DNA of 64,000 bases from Devosia pacifica (lineage in GTDB: Bacteria; Pseudomonadota; Alphaproteobacteria; Rhizobiales; Devosiaceae): contig NZ_BMZE01000004.1 in assembly GCF_014652635.1 (NCBI RefSeq), forward strand, positions 62,001 to 126,000, read 5' to 3'. Position 1 is the stretch's first letter. Each line of letters begins with the position of its first letter. Of the stretch, positions 43,280 through 51,176 are shown piece after piece. The notes below the pieces were generated by a model that saw only the letters and a list, made by a program, of their open reading frames with translations, ran no database searches and was not told where the DNA came from. The translations under genes were made by a program, and so were the position numbers.

Positions 43280-44524
43280 TTGTCTTTTTCCAAGTTTCTT
43301 TCTGATGTCCTAAAAAAGTCGGAAGTCGAACAGACCGACTCAAGGCTGTCGACGCTCACCGACCCGCTGGCCTCTTTGCTATTCGGTGCTCAGCCTACCT
43401 ATTCCAACATTTCGGTAACGCCCAAGACTGCAATGCAGGTGCCTGCCGTTGCGTCTGCGGTGACCCTGATTTCAGATGCCGTAGGCACGCTCCCGGTGAA
43501 GCTTTACGTGCGCAATGGCAAGGGCAAGGAAGCCGACACGGCACACCCTGCCTTTACCCTTGCGCATGATGAGGCCACGGACTGGACTAGTGCTGCTGAA
43601 CTACGGACCCAGCTTACGCGCGATGCGCTGTTGCACGACAACGGCGGTTTCGCGCTCGCAGTGCGTGGCGGCAGTGGCAACGTGGTTGAGCTTCATCGAC
43701 TAGACCCCGCCACTGTGGAGCTGAAGACCGATGAAACGACCCGCGAGCCTTTTTATCTTGTCAGAGAGGGCCGCAAGAACGTCCGCCACGAGTATTGGGA
43801 CATTCTGCACGTCCGGCATGACGATGGCGCACCGATCAATCTGGCTCGCAACGCCATTGCTCTAGCCATCGACCTTGAACGGCATGCGGCAAAGCTCTTC
43901 AGCAATGGCGCGCGCCCGTCTGGCATCCTAAGCACCGATGCAAAGACGCCGGCTGGACTGAAGAACATTGCCGAGATGTGGAATGCCACGTTTGGCGATC
44001 CGTCCAATACCGGCAAGCCCGCCATTCTGCCTGAAGGCACCAATTATCAGCAGACCGGCCTTTCAAGCGTCGACGCTCAGTTTGAGCAGATGCGCCGCTT
44101 TCAGACTGAAGAGATTGCCCGGACGTTCCGCGTGCCGCCGACTATGCTGTTCGACCTCACGCGCGGCACTTGGTCGAACACCGAAGAGATGGGGCACCAG
44201 TTTCTGACCTACACCCTTCGGCCTTGGCTGAAGGCGTGGGAGTGGGCTTACGCCCGCGTGCTGCTCACGCCGGAAGAGCGCAGGACGCGCTTCTTCGAAT
44301 TCATCACCGATGACCTTCTAACGGTCAGCTTTGCCCAGCGTGCGGCTTCCTATGGCCAGTATCGCAGCATGGGCGTGCTCACGGCCAATGAGGTGCGGGC
44401 AGGGCTCAACCTTCCGCCGCTGCTGGGTGGCGATGAGCTTCAGAACCCATACACGACAACCAGCGCCTCACCGGCGCAGGCAAGCAACGACAACCCAACG
44501 AAGACTGAGAAAGACGCCGCCTGA
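43280..44524 (+). CDS. Phage portal protein, HK97 family
   Basis: 414 residues from TTG 43280; no nearer ATG gives the normal N-terminus. Portal features include the IAVTPKTAMQVPAVASAVTL-like opening (ISDAVGTLPVKLYVR), the long DNA-channel core with GFALAVRGGSGNVVELHRLD, and FQTEEIARTFRVPPTMLFDL with LTYTLRPWLKAWEW at the stem. Forms the dodecameric DNA entry port. First of a plus-strand block of tightly packed head genes. Unusually, no terminase precedes it. Confidence 0.9.
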   Translation: MSFSKFLSDVLKKSEVEQTDSRLSTLTDPLASLLFGAQPTYSNISVTPKTAMQVPAVASAVTLISDAVGTLPVKLYVRNGKGKEADTAHPAFTLAHDEATDWTSAAELRTQLTRDALLHDNGGFALAVRGGSGNVVELHRLDPATVELKTDETTREPFYLVREGRKNVRHEYWDILHVRHDDGAPINLARNAIALAIDLERHAAKLFSNGARPSGILSTDAKTPAGLKNIAEMWNATFGDPSNTGKPAILPEGTNYQQTGLSSVDAQFEQMRRFQTEEIARTFRVPPTMLFDLTRGTWSNTEEMGHQFLTYTLRPWLKAWEWAYARVLLTPEERRTRFFEFITDDLLTVSFAQRAASYGQYRSMGVLTANEVRAGLNLPPLLGGDELQNPYTTTSASPAQASNDNPTKTEKDAA

Positions 44525-44880
44525 TGCACAAGGCATTTTTTGGCGACCGTGAGCGGGAATTCTCGCTCACGCCGCACCTGATTCCAGAACTTGAACGCCT
44601 TGCCGGCAAGGGCATTGGTGGCATCGTCGAGAATACCCGCCGCATGGGCTTTGGCGAGATCGTCAACACCATCCGGCTGGGCCTCATCGGTGGCGGCACC
44701 CATCCAGAAGAGGCACAGGCGCTAGTGCAGACTTACGTGAAGGTGCATCCACTTGGTGAGCTTCACCTACTTGCCTTGGACATTCTCACCGACCTTTGGG
44801 CCGGCGCAGCAGCCCAGCCCAGCGATAAGGCTGCTGCAACGGGCGATTTGTCCGCCGCCGTCAACGCGAGTGCCGCGTGA
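44524..44880 (+). CDS. GTA-gp10-like tail-assembly chaperone-type protein
   Basis: 118 residues, start overlapping the portal stop. Core FSLTPHLIPELERLAGKGIG, then GFGEIVNTIRLGLIGGGTHP and EEAQALVQTYV, is the pattern of the gene-transfer-agent family protein (TAC_11 type), which normally lies between major tail protein and tape measure. Here it sits between portal and capsid, so it may serve another role, or the module has been reshuffled. An Ala-rich tail closes the chain. Confidence 0.7.
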   Translation: MHKAFFGDREREFSLTPHLIPELERLAGKGIGGIVENTRRMGFGEIVNTIRLGLIGGGTHPEEAQALVQTYVKVHPLGELHLLALDILTDLWAGAAAQPSDKAAATGDLSAAVNASAA

Positions 44881-46406
44881 TGGAAAAGCTGGAAATCAAG
44901 GCCGAAGTCAGCATCGATGATGCCGGCACAATCACCGGCTTGGCTTGGCCATTCGGTTCTGCCGATAGCGTCGGTGACGTGATCGAAAAGGGCGCGTTTG
45001 CCCTTCCGTCCAGACTGCCCATCCTCATTGAACATGACCAGTCGCAGGTTGTGGGCGTGTGGGAAAGCGCCGCCGAAACTGATGCCGGTCTTGAAGTAAA
45101 GGGCCGGCTCTTTGTCGAGGGCGTCGACCCAGCCCGTAAGGCGCGTGAGCTCATGCAGCGGAAAAGCATCACCGGCCTGAGCATCGGCTTTCATGCGGAC
45201 CGCTTTGAATACTTGCCCACCGGTGGCCGCAAGTTCGACGGCCTCACCGTCACCGAAATCTCTCTATGCCGCCGCCCGGTTCATCCGGGCGCGCGGATTA
45301 CCTCTGTCAAATCCATGGAACAGGAAATCACCCATATGGAAAACGAGTCTCCTGCCGAAGCCAATACCGAGCTGAAGGCGGCAAACGACAATCTCGCAGC
45401 GCTTACCTCGCGGCTGGACAAACTGGAAGCCAAGGCCAATCGCCCGGTTGCTGCTAATGACAACGGCGACGCACCGAAGGAAGCCAGCGCCGCATTCGGC
45501 AACTTCCTGCGCCTCGGTCGTGAGAACCTTGGCGATATGCACCGGAAGGCGCTCACCGTCGCCAACGATGCGCCGAACTACGTCTTGGCACCCGAAGAGG
45601 TGTCGGGTGAATTCCTGCGCAACTTGGTGGAATGGTCGCCAGTTCGCTCTATCGCGGATGTGCGCACAATCGGCACCCACACCATCATTCTGCCTAAGCG
45701 CACCGGCGTCACCAATGCCAAATGGACGGGCGAAGCTACGTCTTCGGAAGCGTCTCAGCCCACCTTTGACCAGATGGAAATTCCGGTGAAGGAGCTGACC
45801 ACTCACGTCGATCTGTCCAATTGGCTCATCGAAGACTCTGGCGCCACTGCCGAGCGCGAAGTGCGTCTAGCGCTGGCTGAAGACTTCGCCAAGAAGGAAG
45901 GGACCGCTTTCGTAAACGGCAGCGCCGCAGCTGAGCCCAAGGGTTTCATGGCTGAAGCTGGCATTGCCGCTCACGTGAACGGTCACGCCACAAACATTTC
46001 CGCCGACGCGCTGATTTCGTTGCTCTACAGCCTGCCGGGCATCTTCCGCAACGCGGGCAGTTGGGCAATGAACGGCAGCACCCTCGCAGCCGTGCGCAAG
46101 CTCAAAGACGGCAATGGCAATTATCTCTGGCAGCCGTCCTACCAAGCAGGCCAGCCAGAAACGATCCTTGGCCGTCCTGTTGTCGAGTTGATCGACATGC
46201 CCGACGTAGCAGCGGACGCCTTTCCCATCGTCTTTGGTGACTTCAAGACCGGCTATCGGATCTATGATCGGCTAGACCTCGCCATTTTGCCGAACCACTT
46301 CTTGCTAGCGACTGAAGGTCTGGTGCGCTTCCATGCCCGCCGCCGCGTCGGCGCTGGCGTGGTCCGGCCAGATGCCTTCCGCAAGCTGAAGATGGCAACG
46401 AGCTAA
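44877..46406 (+). CDS. Fused prohead protease and HK97-type major capsid protein
   Basis: 509 residues. Residues 1-150 are an HK97 U35-type prohead protease (ITGLAWPFGSADSVGDVIEK, PILIEHDQSQVVGVW with the catalytic His, KSITGLSIGFHADRF with the Ser, LTVTEISLCRRPVHPGA). Residues 150-200 are a coiled-coil-like delta domain (ELKAANDNLAALTSRLDKLE). From about 205 the capsid domain follows (NYVLAPEEVSGEFLRNLVEW, ILPKRTGVTNAKWTGEA, GRPVVELIDMPDVAADAF). The reading frame is unbroken. Normally two genes; the fusion implies self-cleavage within one chain. Confidence 0.9.
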   Translation: MMEKLEIKAEVSIDDAGTITGLAWPFGSADSVGDVIEKGAFALPSRLPILIEHDQSQVVGVWESAAETDAGLEVKGRLFVEGVDPARKARELMQRKSITGLSIGFHADRFEYLPTGGRKFDGLTVTEISLCRRPVHPGARITSVKSMEQEITHMENESPAEANTELKAANDNLAALTSRLDKLEAKANRPVAANDNGDAPKEASAAFGNFLRLGRENLGDMHRKALTVANDAPNYVLAPEEVSGEFLRNLVEWSPVRSIADVRTIGTHTIILPKRTGVTNAKWTGEATSSEASQPTFDQMEIPVKELTTHVDLSNWLIEDSGATAEREVRLALAEDFAKKEGTAFVNGSAAAEPKGFMAEAGIAAHVNGHATNISADALISLLYSLPGIFRNAGSWAMNGSTLAAVRKLKDGNGNYLWQPSYQAGQPETILGRPVVELIDMPDVAADAFPIVFGDFKTGYRIYDRLDLAILPNHFLLATEGLVRFHARRRVGAGVVRPDAFRKLKMATS

Positions 46407-46409
46407 ACC

Positions 46410-47039
46410 ATGAAGCTTGGCGCGGATGGCATCTTTGTCGAGTTGGCAGGGGACGCCCATGAGCTTCGCCCGTCTCTCCGCGCCAGCATGCGCCTTGTTC
46501 GGCGGCACGGGCTCACCGGCCTGCTTGCCGCCGTCGATGGCTTCAACGTCAACATCATTTTGGACATGCTGAGGGAAGCGGCCATCAAGCCCAGCTTATT
46601 GCTGGAAGAGATCGCCGCAATTGGCCTTGGCGCTGTCCGAAATCGCCTTACCGGCCCGCTGGCCGAATTCGCCCTGGCTATTGCGGGCATCGATCCAAAC
46701 GACGCCACACCACCTGCACCTGCCAACGGGAAGCCTGTCGATCCTGAGCAAGCCTTCGCTCAGCTCTTTGGCGTCGCCACCGGCTGGCTGGGCTGGGCAC
46801 CGGAGGAAGCATGGAACGCAACACCCGTAGAGATACTCGCTGCCCGCGCTGGCCGAACAGACCTCATCACAGACGTGCTCAAGGCCGTGTTCGGGAGCCC
46901 GAAAGGGACCACCGCAACCGACGCGAGGACGGACCACTACACCGACGAACAACTCCGCAAGATCGAAGAGCAAGGCAGCGATCCGGCATTTGACCGTGCG
47001 GCACTGCACTCTCTGAAGAACAAGGGACGCACTACCTGA
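46410..47039 (+). CDS. Tail-assembly-chaperone-like protein with two joined parts
   Basis: 209 residues. The first part (ELRPSLRASMRLVRRHGLTG, DMLREAAIKPSLLLEEIAA) looks like the GTA-gp10 chaperone; the second, after a Pro-rich linker (PPAPANGKPVDPEQ), like the short TAC_1/gp10.1 chaperone (LFGVATGWLGWAPEEAWNAT, PVEILAARAGRTDLI). In lambda-type phages these are made from two frames by programmed slippage; here they are one chain. Gene lies three bases after the capsid stop. Confidence 0.6.
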   Translation: MKLGADGIFVELAGDAHELRPSLRASMRLVRRHGLTGLLAAVDGFNVNIILDMLREAAIKPSLLLEEIAAIGLGAVRNRLTGPLAEFALAIAGIDPNDATPPAPANGKPVDPEQAFAQLFGVATGWLGWAPEEAWNATPVEILAARAGRTDLITDVLKAVFGSPKGTTATDARTDHYTDEQLRKIEEQGSDPAFDRAALHSLKNKGRTT

Positions 47040-47388
47040 TGCCTATCGCGCCACCACACCTTTGCGGTTGCGGCAATATCGTGCCGTCCGGTGAGCGTTG
47101 TGCTTGCCAAAAGGCCAGCGACCGAGCACGCAAAGCCCGCCATGATCGCCGCCGACCATCTGCACGGCAGCGCGGTTACAACACCGAATGGCAGAAGGCC
47201 CGCGCTGCGTTTCTAATCGTCCATTCGCATTGTGCATGCGGAAAACCTGCAAGCCATGGGACCACATCACGCCGCATCGTGGTGATGACCAGCTCTTTTG
47301 GGACCGCACCAATTGGCAGGCACTTTGCGCTCACTGCCACAACAGCACCAAGCAGCGCCAAGAGCGGACTATGAAGCCTTCGAGGTAA
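47039..47388 (+). pseudogene. HNH endonuclease, frameshifted
   Basis: The first frame gives MPIAPPHLCGCGNIVPSGER and the HNH-type lead SARQRGYNTEWQKARAAFLI through CACGKPASH to about 47257. The catalytic half (DHITPHRGDDQLFWDRTNWQ, ALCAHCHNSTKQ) is then read in the next frame to 47388. One inserted base near 47258 (CAT G?G GAC) would restore ASHVDHITPH. Packaging HNH proteins work with TerL in cos phages, so the break should cripple packaging unless it is a sequencing error or bypassed. Confidence 0.8.
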
Positions 47389-47581
47389 TGCGACCGAAAT
47401 CCCTGCCTTGTTCTGTGATTGCTAGGCCATCTGCGGAACTCCTCTTAATGAAGCCTCGCGCAACTAGGTAATCTACAGCTGCTATGTCGTCTGGACCCCG
47501 AATTTTATCAAGAGAAACAACCGCGCCAACCGCAAGTTGGCGCAGCAATCTGTATGCATCAACAGGCATATACTCGGCCAT
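47369..47581 (-). CDS. Small winged-helix-like protein on the opposite strand
   Basis: 70 residues from ATG 47581 (GGAG upstream). The pattern LLRQLAVGAVVSLDKIRG, then IAAVDYLVARGFIKRSS, ADGLAITEQGRDFGR is that of a compact winged-helix DNA-binding unit with the wing at DGLAITEQG. It interrupts the plus-strand head operon and overlaps the HNH 3' end by 20 bases. Probably an independently expressed extra gene (moron) or a control protein of the element. Confidence 0.65.
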   Translation of the reverse strand: MAEYMPVDAYRLLRQLAVGAVVSLDKIRGPDDIAAVDYLVARGFIKRSSADGLAITEQGRDFGRITSKAS

Positions 47582-47759
47582 TTTCTTTCTCCATAGGAAT
47601 TGTTCATCGCTTTTATTCGCAGGACGCAGAACACGCAACAACGCGCCGGCCACATGGTCTGCGCGATGGGCCACCGGGGTGGTTGAGAATTTGCCAGCCT
47701 CCAAGGGGACCGGCGGCGGGTCCGTCGCGCAAGATATTTCCTAAATAGAGTTTTTTTGG

Positions 47760-48053
47760 ATGACCGCACTTACCGACCTAAAGGCCCAGCTCAACATCGT
47801 CGATGACGATGCCGACGATGGCCTGTTGAACCGCAAGATTGCTGCTGCCGAAGCGTCTGTTTCCGCAGACATTGGCGCGGAGACGCCCGTAAGCTATGCC
47901 GATGCACCTGCCGACCTTCAGGAAGCCATCCTGATGAAGGCCGCCCATCTGTATGAAAACCGTGAGGCGGTGCTGGTGGGCATCAGCGCCAACGAGCTGC
48001 CTATGGGCTATGCCGACCTCATCGCACCCCATCGGAAGTGGGTGTTTCGATGA
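47760..48053 (+). CDS. Head-tail connector protein, gp6-like
   Basis: 97 residues. Helical repeat opening TALTDLKAQLNIVDDDADDG, then LLNRKIAAAEASVSADIG and the closing motif HRKWVF are typical of phage gp6-like connectors that attach to the portal ring. It resumes the plus-strand operon after the inverted small gene; a run of seven T precedes the start. The stop overlaps the next start (ATGA). Confidence 0.85.
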   Translation: MTALTDLKAQLNIVDDDADDGLLNRKIAAAEASVSADIGAETPVSYADAPADLQEAILMKAAHLYENREAVLVGISANELPMGYADLIAPHRKWVFR

Positions 48054-48475
48054 GCACTTCACCGCAACTGAAGCGTGTTCTAGCGCGTGTTGAGGGCATT
48101 CCGGAAGCCGTTCGGCGGGACATGCAGCCGGCTATCAGGAAGTCTGCTGACGAACTGGCAGACATGCAGCGCAACCTTGCCGAGACTTCCCGTGACACTG
48201 GCGCGCTTATCGAGTCCATCGAAGTAACGCCGCCCGGTGGCACCACTCCCAACTACAGCCAGCCGGGTGGCTCCCGCACTGCCCATGAGCTTGAGGCCAT
48301 CGTGACAGTGGGCAATTCGGAAGTCCGCTATCCGCATCTGGTGGAATACGGCACTGCGCATGCTCCGGCCCAGCCCTTCTTCTGGCCTGCCGTGCGCAGC
48401 CTTCAGCGCCGCATCACCAACCGGCTCAACCGTGCTGCCCGCAAGGCCGTTCGTGAGCATTGGAGTGAAGAATGA
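48050..48475 (+). CDS. HK97-gp10-family minor head/tail-joining protein
   Basis: 141 residues from ATG 48050. Motifs PGGTTPNYSQPGGSRTAHEL, YPHLVEYGTAHAPAQPFFWP and a basic helical tail match the HK97 gp10/tail-completion family, where the YGT...PFFxPA segment is the hallmark. Forms the ring at head-tail junction. Coupled to neighbours on both sides by four-base overlaps. Confidence 0.85.
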   Translation: MSTSPQLKRVLARVEGIPEAVRRDMQPAIRKSADELADMQRNLAETSRDTGALIESIEVTPPGGTTPNYSQPGGSRTAHELEAIVTVGNSEVRYPHLVEYGTAHAPAQPFFWPAVRSLQRRITNRLNRAARKAVREHWSEE

Positions 48476-48876
48476 CAGAACCAAGCCTTGCATTGCAGAT
48501 GGCCATCCGCGCCCGTCTAGTTGCCTCACCGCACGTCATGGAGCTGGTAGAACCGCCCAATATTCGAGACGGCGGAACCCGGCCCGAAGCCTTCCCAAGT
48601 ATCATTCTTGGTAGTGCGCAGGTCGAGACAGCCGGTCACTATCGGACCTACCGGAACGTGACCGTCTATCTGGATCTGCACATTTGGGGCGAAACGCTAG
48701 AGGCCACCAAGAACGTGGGGGCTGCCGTGTCGAAGGCGCTTTTCGGTGAGCCTGACGTGCCTGGCTTCGATCTCACCAACGGCCTGAGCGTTGAACGCAG
48801 CATCTATATGACCGACCCATCGGCATGCGGACATGGCGTTGTGAGCCTTCGGGCGCTCATGGGCGGTGCCATATGA
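48472..48876 (+). CDS. Tail completion protein, DUF3168 family
   Basis: 134 residues. Pattern LALQMAIRARLVASPHVMEL, FPSIILGSAQVETAG, and VTVYLDLHIWGETLEATKN is DUF3168 (gp17-like tail terminator). It should cap the tail tube, which is notable since no tail tube gene is visible in the element. The stop overlaps the head-closure gene. Confidence 0.82.
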   Translation: MTEPSLALQMAIRARLVASPHVMELVEPPNIRDGGTRPEAFPSIILGSAQVETAGHYRTYRNVTVYLDLHIWGETLEATKNVGAAVSKALFGEPDVPGFDLTNGLSVERSIYMTDPSACGHGVVSLRALMGGAI

Positions 48877-49187
48877 TGCGCGCCGGTCTCTTGTCTCACA
48901 CGATCAGCTTGCAGCGTGCCACCGAAGAGGTGAGCGCTGCTGGCACCGTTTTAACGACCTGGGCGGATTTTGCCACGGTTCGTGCTGAGATGGTCACGCA
49001 TTCGGTCGCAGATGCTGGAATGGCGTTTGGCGAAGCGGCGAAGGCGTCACTGGTGCTGCGCATCCGTCACTATCATGGCCTCACGTCCGACGACCGGCTG
49101 ATCTTTCGCGGGCAGGCTTACGGCATCACCAATTTATTGGAGCTGGGCCGGCGCGTGATGGAGTTGCATTGCGAGGTGCTGAAATGA
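48873..49187 (+). CDS. Head closure / head-tail adaptor protein
   Basis: 104 residues from ATG 48873 (MMRAGLLSHTISLQRATEEV). Small beta-barrel protein with AGTVLTTWADFATVRAEM and LIFRGQAYGITNLLELGRR, as in the phage head-closure family (SPP1 gp16-like). Seals the portal after DNA packaging. In most genomes this gene precedes gp10-like and DUF3168 genes; here it follows them. Confidence 0.85.
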   Translation: MMRAGLLSHTISLQRATEEVSAAGTVLTTWADFATVRAEMVTHSVADAGMAFGEAAKASLVLRIRHYHGLTSDDRLIFRGQAYGITNLLELGRRVMELHCEVLK

Positions 49188-49579
49188 GAGGCCGCAAGCC
49201 CACCAGCATCGTGAGCGGCAGCAGCCCTGTTTCTGTGGTGCCGAAGCCGCCGAGCTACATGTCGAAGGATGCAAAGGCCGAATGGCGTAAAGTCGCGCCG
49301 ATCCTGACTAGTGAACGCAGGACGCTCACGGAAGCGGACCTTGCCACATTGGAAAACTACTGTCTTGCCACCGGCACAATGCGGCAGGCGCAGCGCATCC
49401 TCAATGTGGAAGGGTTGGTGACTGCGGCAGGGAAGCGCCATCCGGCTTTTGGAATCATGAATGCTGCCCAGACCACTCAGCGGCTTTGCGCTGCTGAGCT
49501 TGGCCTTACTCCCGTAAGCCGGTCGCGGCCTGCGGTGCGTAGCGAAGGGAACGATGACAACAATCCCTTCGGCATCTAG
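49184..49579 (+). CDS. Terminase small subunit, P27 family
   Basis: 131 residues from ATG 49184 (MRGRKPTSIVSGSSPVSVVP). P27-type pattern: PPSYMSKDAKAEWRKVAPIL, LTEADLATLENYCLATGTMR, RHPAFGIMNAAQTTQRLCAA, ELGLTPVSRSR. Binds the packaging site and hands DNA to TerL. It overlaps TerL by 26 bases. The position downstream of connectors is unusual. Confidence 0.88.
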   Translation: MRGRKPTSIVSGSSPVSVVPKPPSYMSKDAKAEWRKVAPILTSERRTLTEADLATLENYCLATGTMRQAQRILNVEGLVTAAGKRHPAFGIMNAAQTTQRLCAAELGLTPVSRSRPAVRSEGNDDNNPFGI

Positions 49580-51176
49580 GTCGACATACCCGCACTGGAT
49601 TTATGATGATACGCCCATCGAAGATACCTTCGGTGACGGTGAGCGCGCTGTCCAATTCCTGCGCTGGCTTAAGCACCCCAAGAGCGGGATGCCCGATAAG
49701 AGCTTTCAGCTTGATCATTGGCTTGAGCGCATCGTGCGCCGCATTTACGGTCCACGACACCCGGACGGCTCCCGCATTGTGAAGACAGTGGTTCTGTTGC
49801 TGCCGCGCGGCAACCGCAAAACCAGCACTGCCGCCGCACTAGCGCTGCTGCACACCGTTGGACCGGAGCGTGTTCCGCACGGTGAAGCGATTTTCGCCGC
49901 CGCCGACCGCAAGCAGGCCAGCATCGCCTTCAAGGAGGCGCTGGGCATCGTGCAGGCGCACCGCACGATTTCAGGGGCGGTGAAGGTCTATGACGCGCAC
50001 AACAGCGCAAAGAAGATCATCTATGCAAAGGAGCGGGTGACGCTGGAAGTCATTTCCGGTGACGCCGGCACACAGCATGGTCGAACTCCAAATTTTGTGC
50101 TGGCCGATGAGCTACACGTCTGGCCGAATTTCTATCTTTGGGAAGCCCTTCAGTCCGGTCTGGACAAAAGCGACAACACGTTGATGGTGGTGGCGACCAC
50201 GGCAGGCCGTGGCCAAGAAAACGTCGCGTGGGAACAGATCGAAGACGCCCGCAAAGTGGCGCGTGGCGAAGTCGACGATCCTTCAATCTTGCCGATCCTC
50301 TTCGAAGCCGACCGCGATACAGATTGGCGCGATGAGTCGGTTTGGTATGCCACCAATCCCGGCCTGAAGCATGGCTATCCAAGTCTCGAAGGCTTCCGCC
50401 GCGCCGCTGCCAAGGCTGAGCGCAGCATGCGGGAGCGGCAGAGCTTCAGGCAGCTCAAGCTCAACGTCTGGCTTGACCAGAGCACGGACCCGTTCATTGA
50501 CATGGACGTCTATGACAAGTGCGCCAATGACGTAGAACCAATGGACAACGAGCCGTGCTGGGTCGCGGTGGATATGAGCGCCACGACCGATCTAACTGCT
50601 GTTGTCGCCGCCTTCCGTGATGATGATGGCACTGTCTCTGTGCTGCCGCACTTCTTCCTGCCGGGAGACCTGTTGCGCGACCGCGCAGACCGGAATGGTG
50701 TGTCGTATCCCGAATGGGCGGAACAGGGTCTACTCACGGCAACGCCCGGCAACGTCATCGACTACCGAGCCGTCACCGACCACATTCTTGAGCTTTGCGC
50801 ACGCTTCGACGTGCGGGAGATTGCCTTTGATCCCGCATACGCGCAGCCGGTGATGGGGCCACTAGCTGATGAGGGCTTGCCGGTGCTCACAATGCGGCAA
50901 GGCTGGGTGACGCAATCGCCGGCGCTCAATGAACTTGAGCGCAACATCGTCGGTGGCACCTTCCGGCATGGCGGGCATCCGCTGCTGCGCTGGTGCTTTT
51001 CCAACGTCGCCATTCACACTGACAGCGCAGGCAATCGCACCATGCACAAGGGCAAGAGCACCGGACGCATCGACGGTGCCGTTGCGACCTGGATGGCCGT
51101 CTCTCGAGCTGCCGCAAACGACAATTCCGCGTCCGCTTGGGACGACCCCCATTTCATGCAGAAAGTCTACGGATGA
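49554..51176 (+). CDS. Terminase large subunit
   Basis: 540 residues. ATPase half: Walker A-like PRGNRKTS at 84-91, Walker B FVLADELHVW at 181-190, coupling motif LMVVATTAG. Nuclease half: first Asp in WVAVDMSATTDLTA near 341, further acidic site in IAFDPAYAQPVMGPL, and a C-terminal Asp in GRIDGAVATWMAV. Length and motifs are those of HK97/P27-linked TerL. Packages DNA into the prohead. It runs into the tape measure start with a four-base overlap. Confidence 0.92.
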   Translation: MTTIPSASRSTYPHWIYDDTPIEDTFGDGERAVQFLRWLKHPKSGMPDKSFQLDHWLERIVRRIYGPRHPDGSRIVKTVVLLLPRGNRKTSTAAALALLHTVGPERVPHGEAIFAAADRKQASIAFKEALGIVQAHRTISGAVKVYDAHNSAKKIIYAKERVTLEVISGDAGTQHGRTPNFVLADELHVWPNFYLWEALQSGLDKSDNTLMVVATTAGRGQENVAWEQIEDARKVARGEVDDPSILPILFEADRDTDWRDESVWYATNPGLKHGYPSLEGFRRAAAKAERSMRERQSFRQLKLNVWLDQSTDPFIDMDVYDKCANDVEPMDNEPCWVAVDMSATTDLTAVVAAFRDDDGTVSVLPHFFLPGDLLRDRADRNGVSYPEWAEQGLLTATPGNVIDYRAVTDHILELCARFDVREIAFDPAYAQPVMGPLADEGLPVLTMRQGWVTQSPALNELERNIVGGTFRHGGHPLLRWCFSNVAIHTDSAGNRTMHKGKSTGRIDGAVATWMAVSRAAANDNSASAWDDPHFMQKVYG

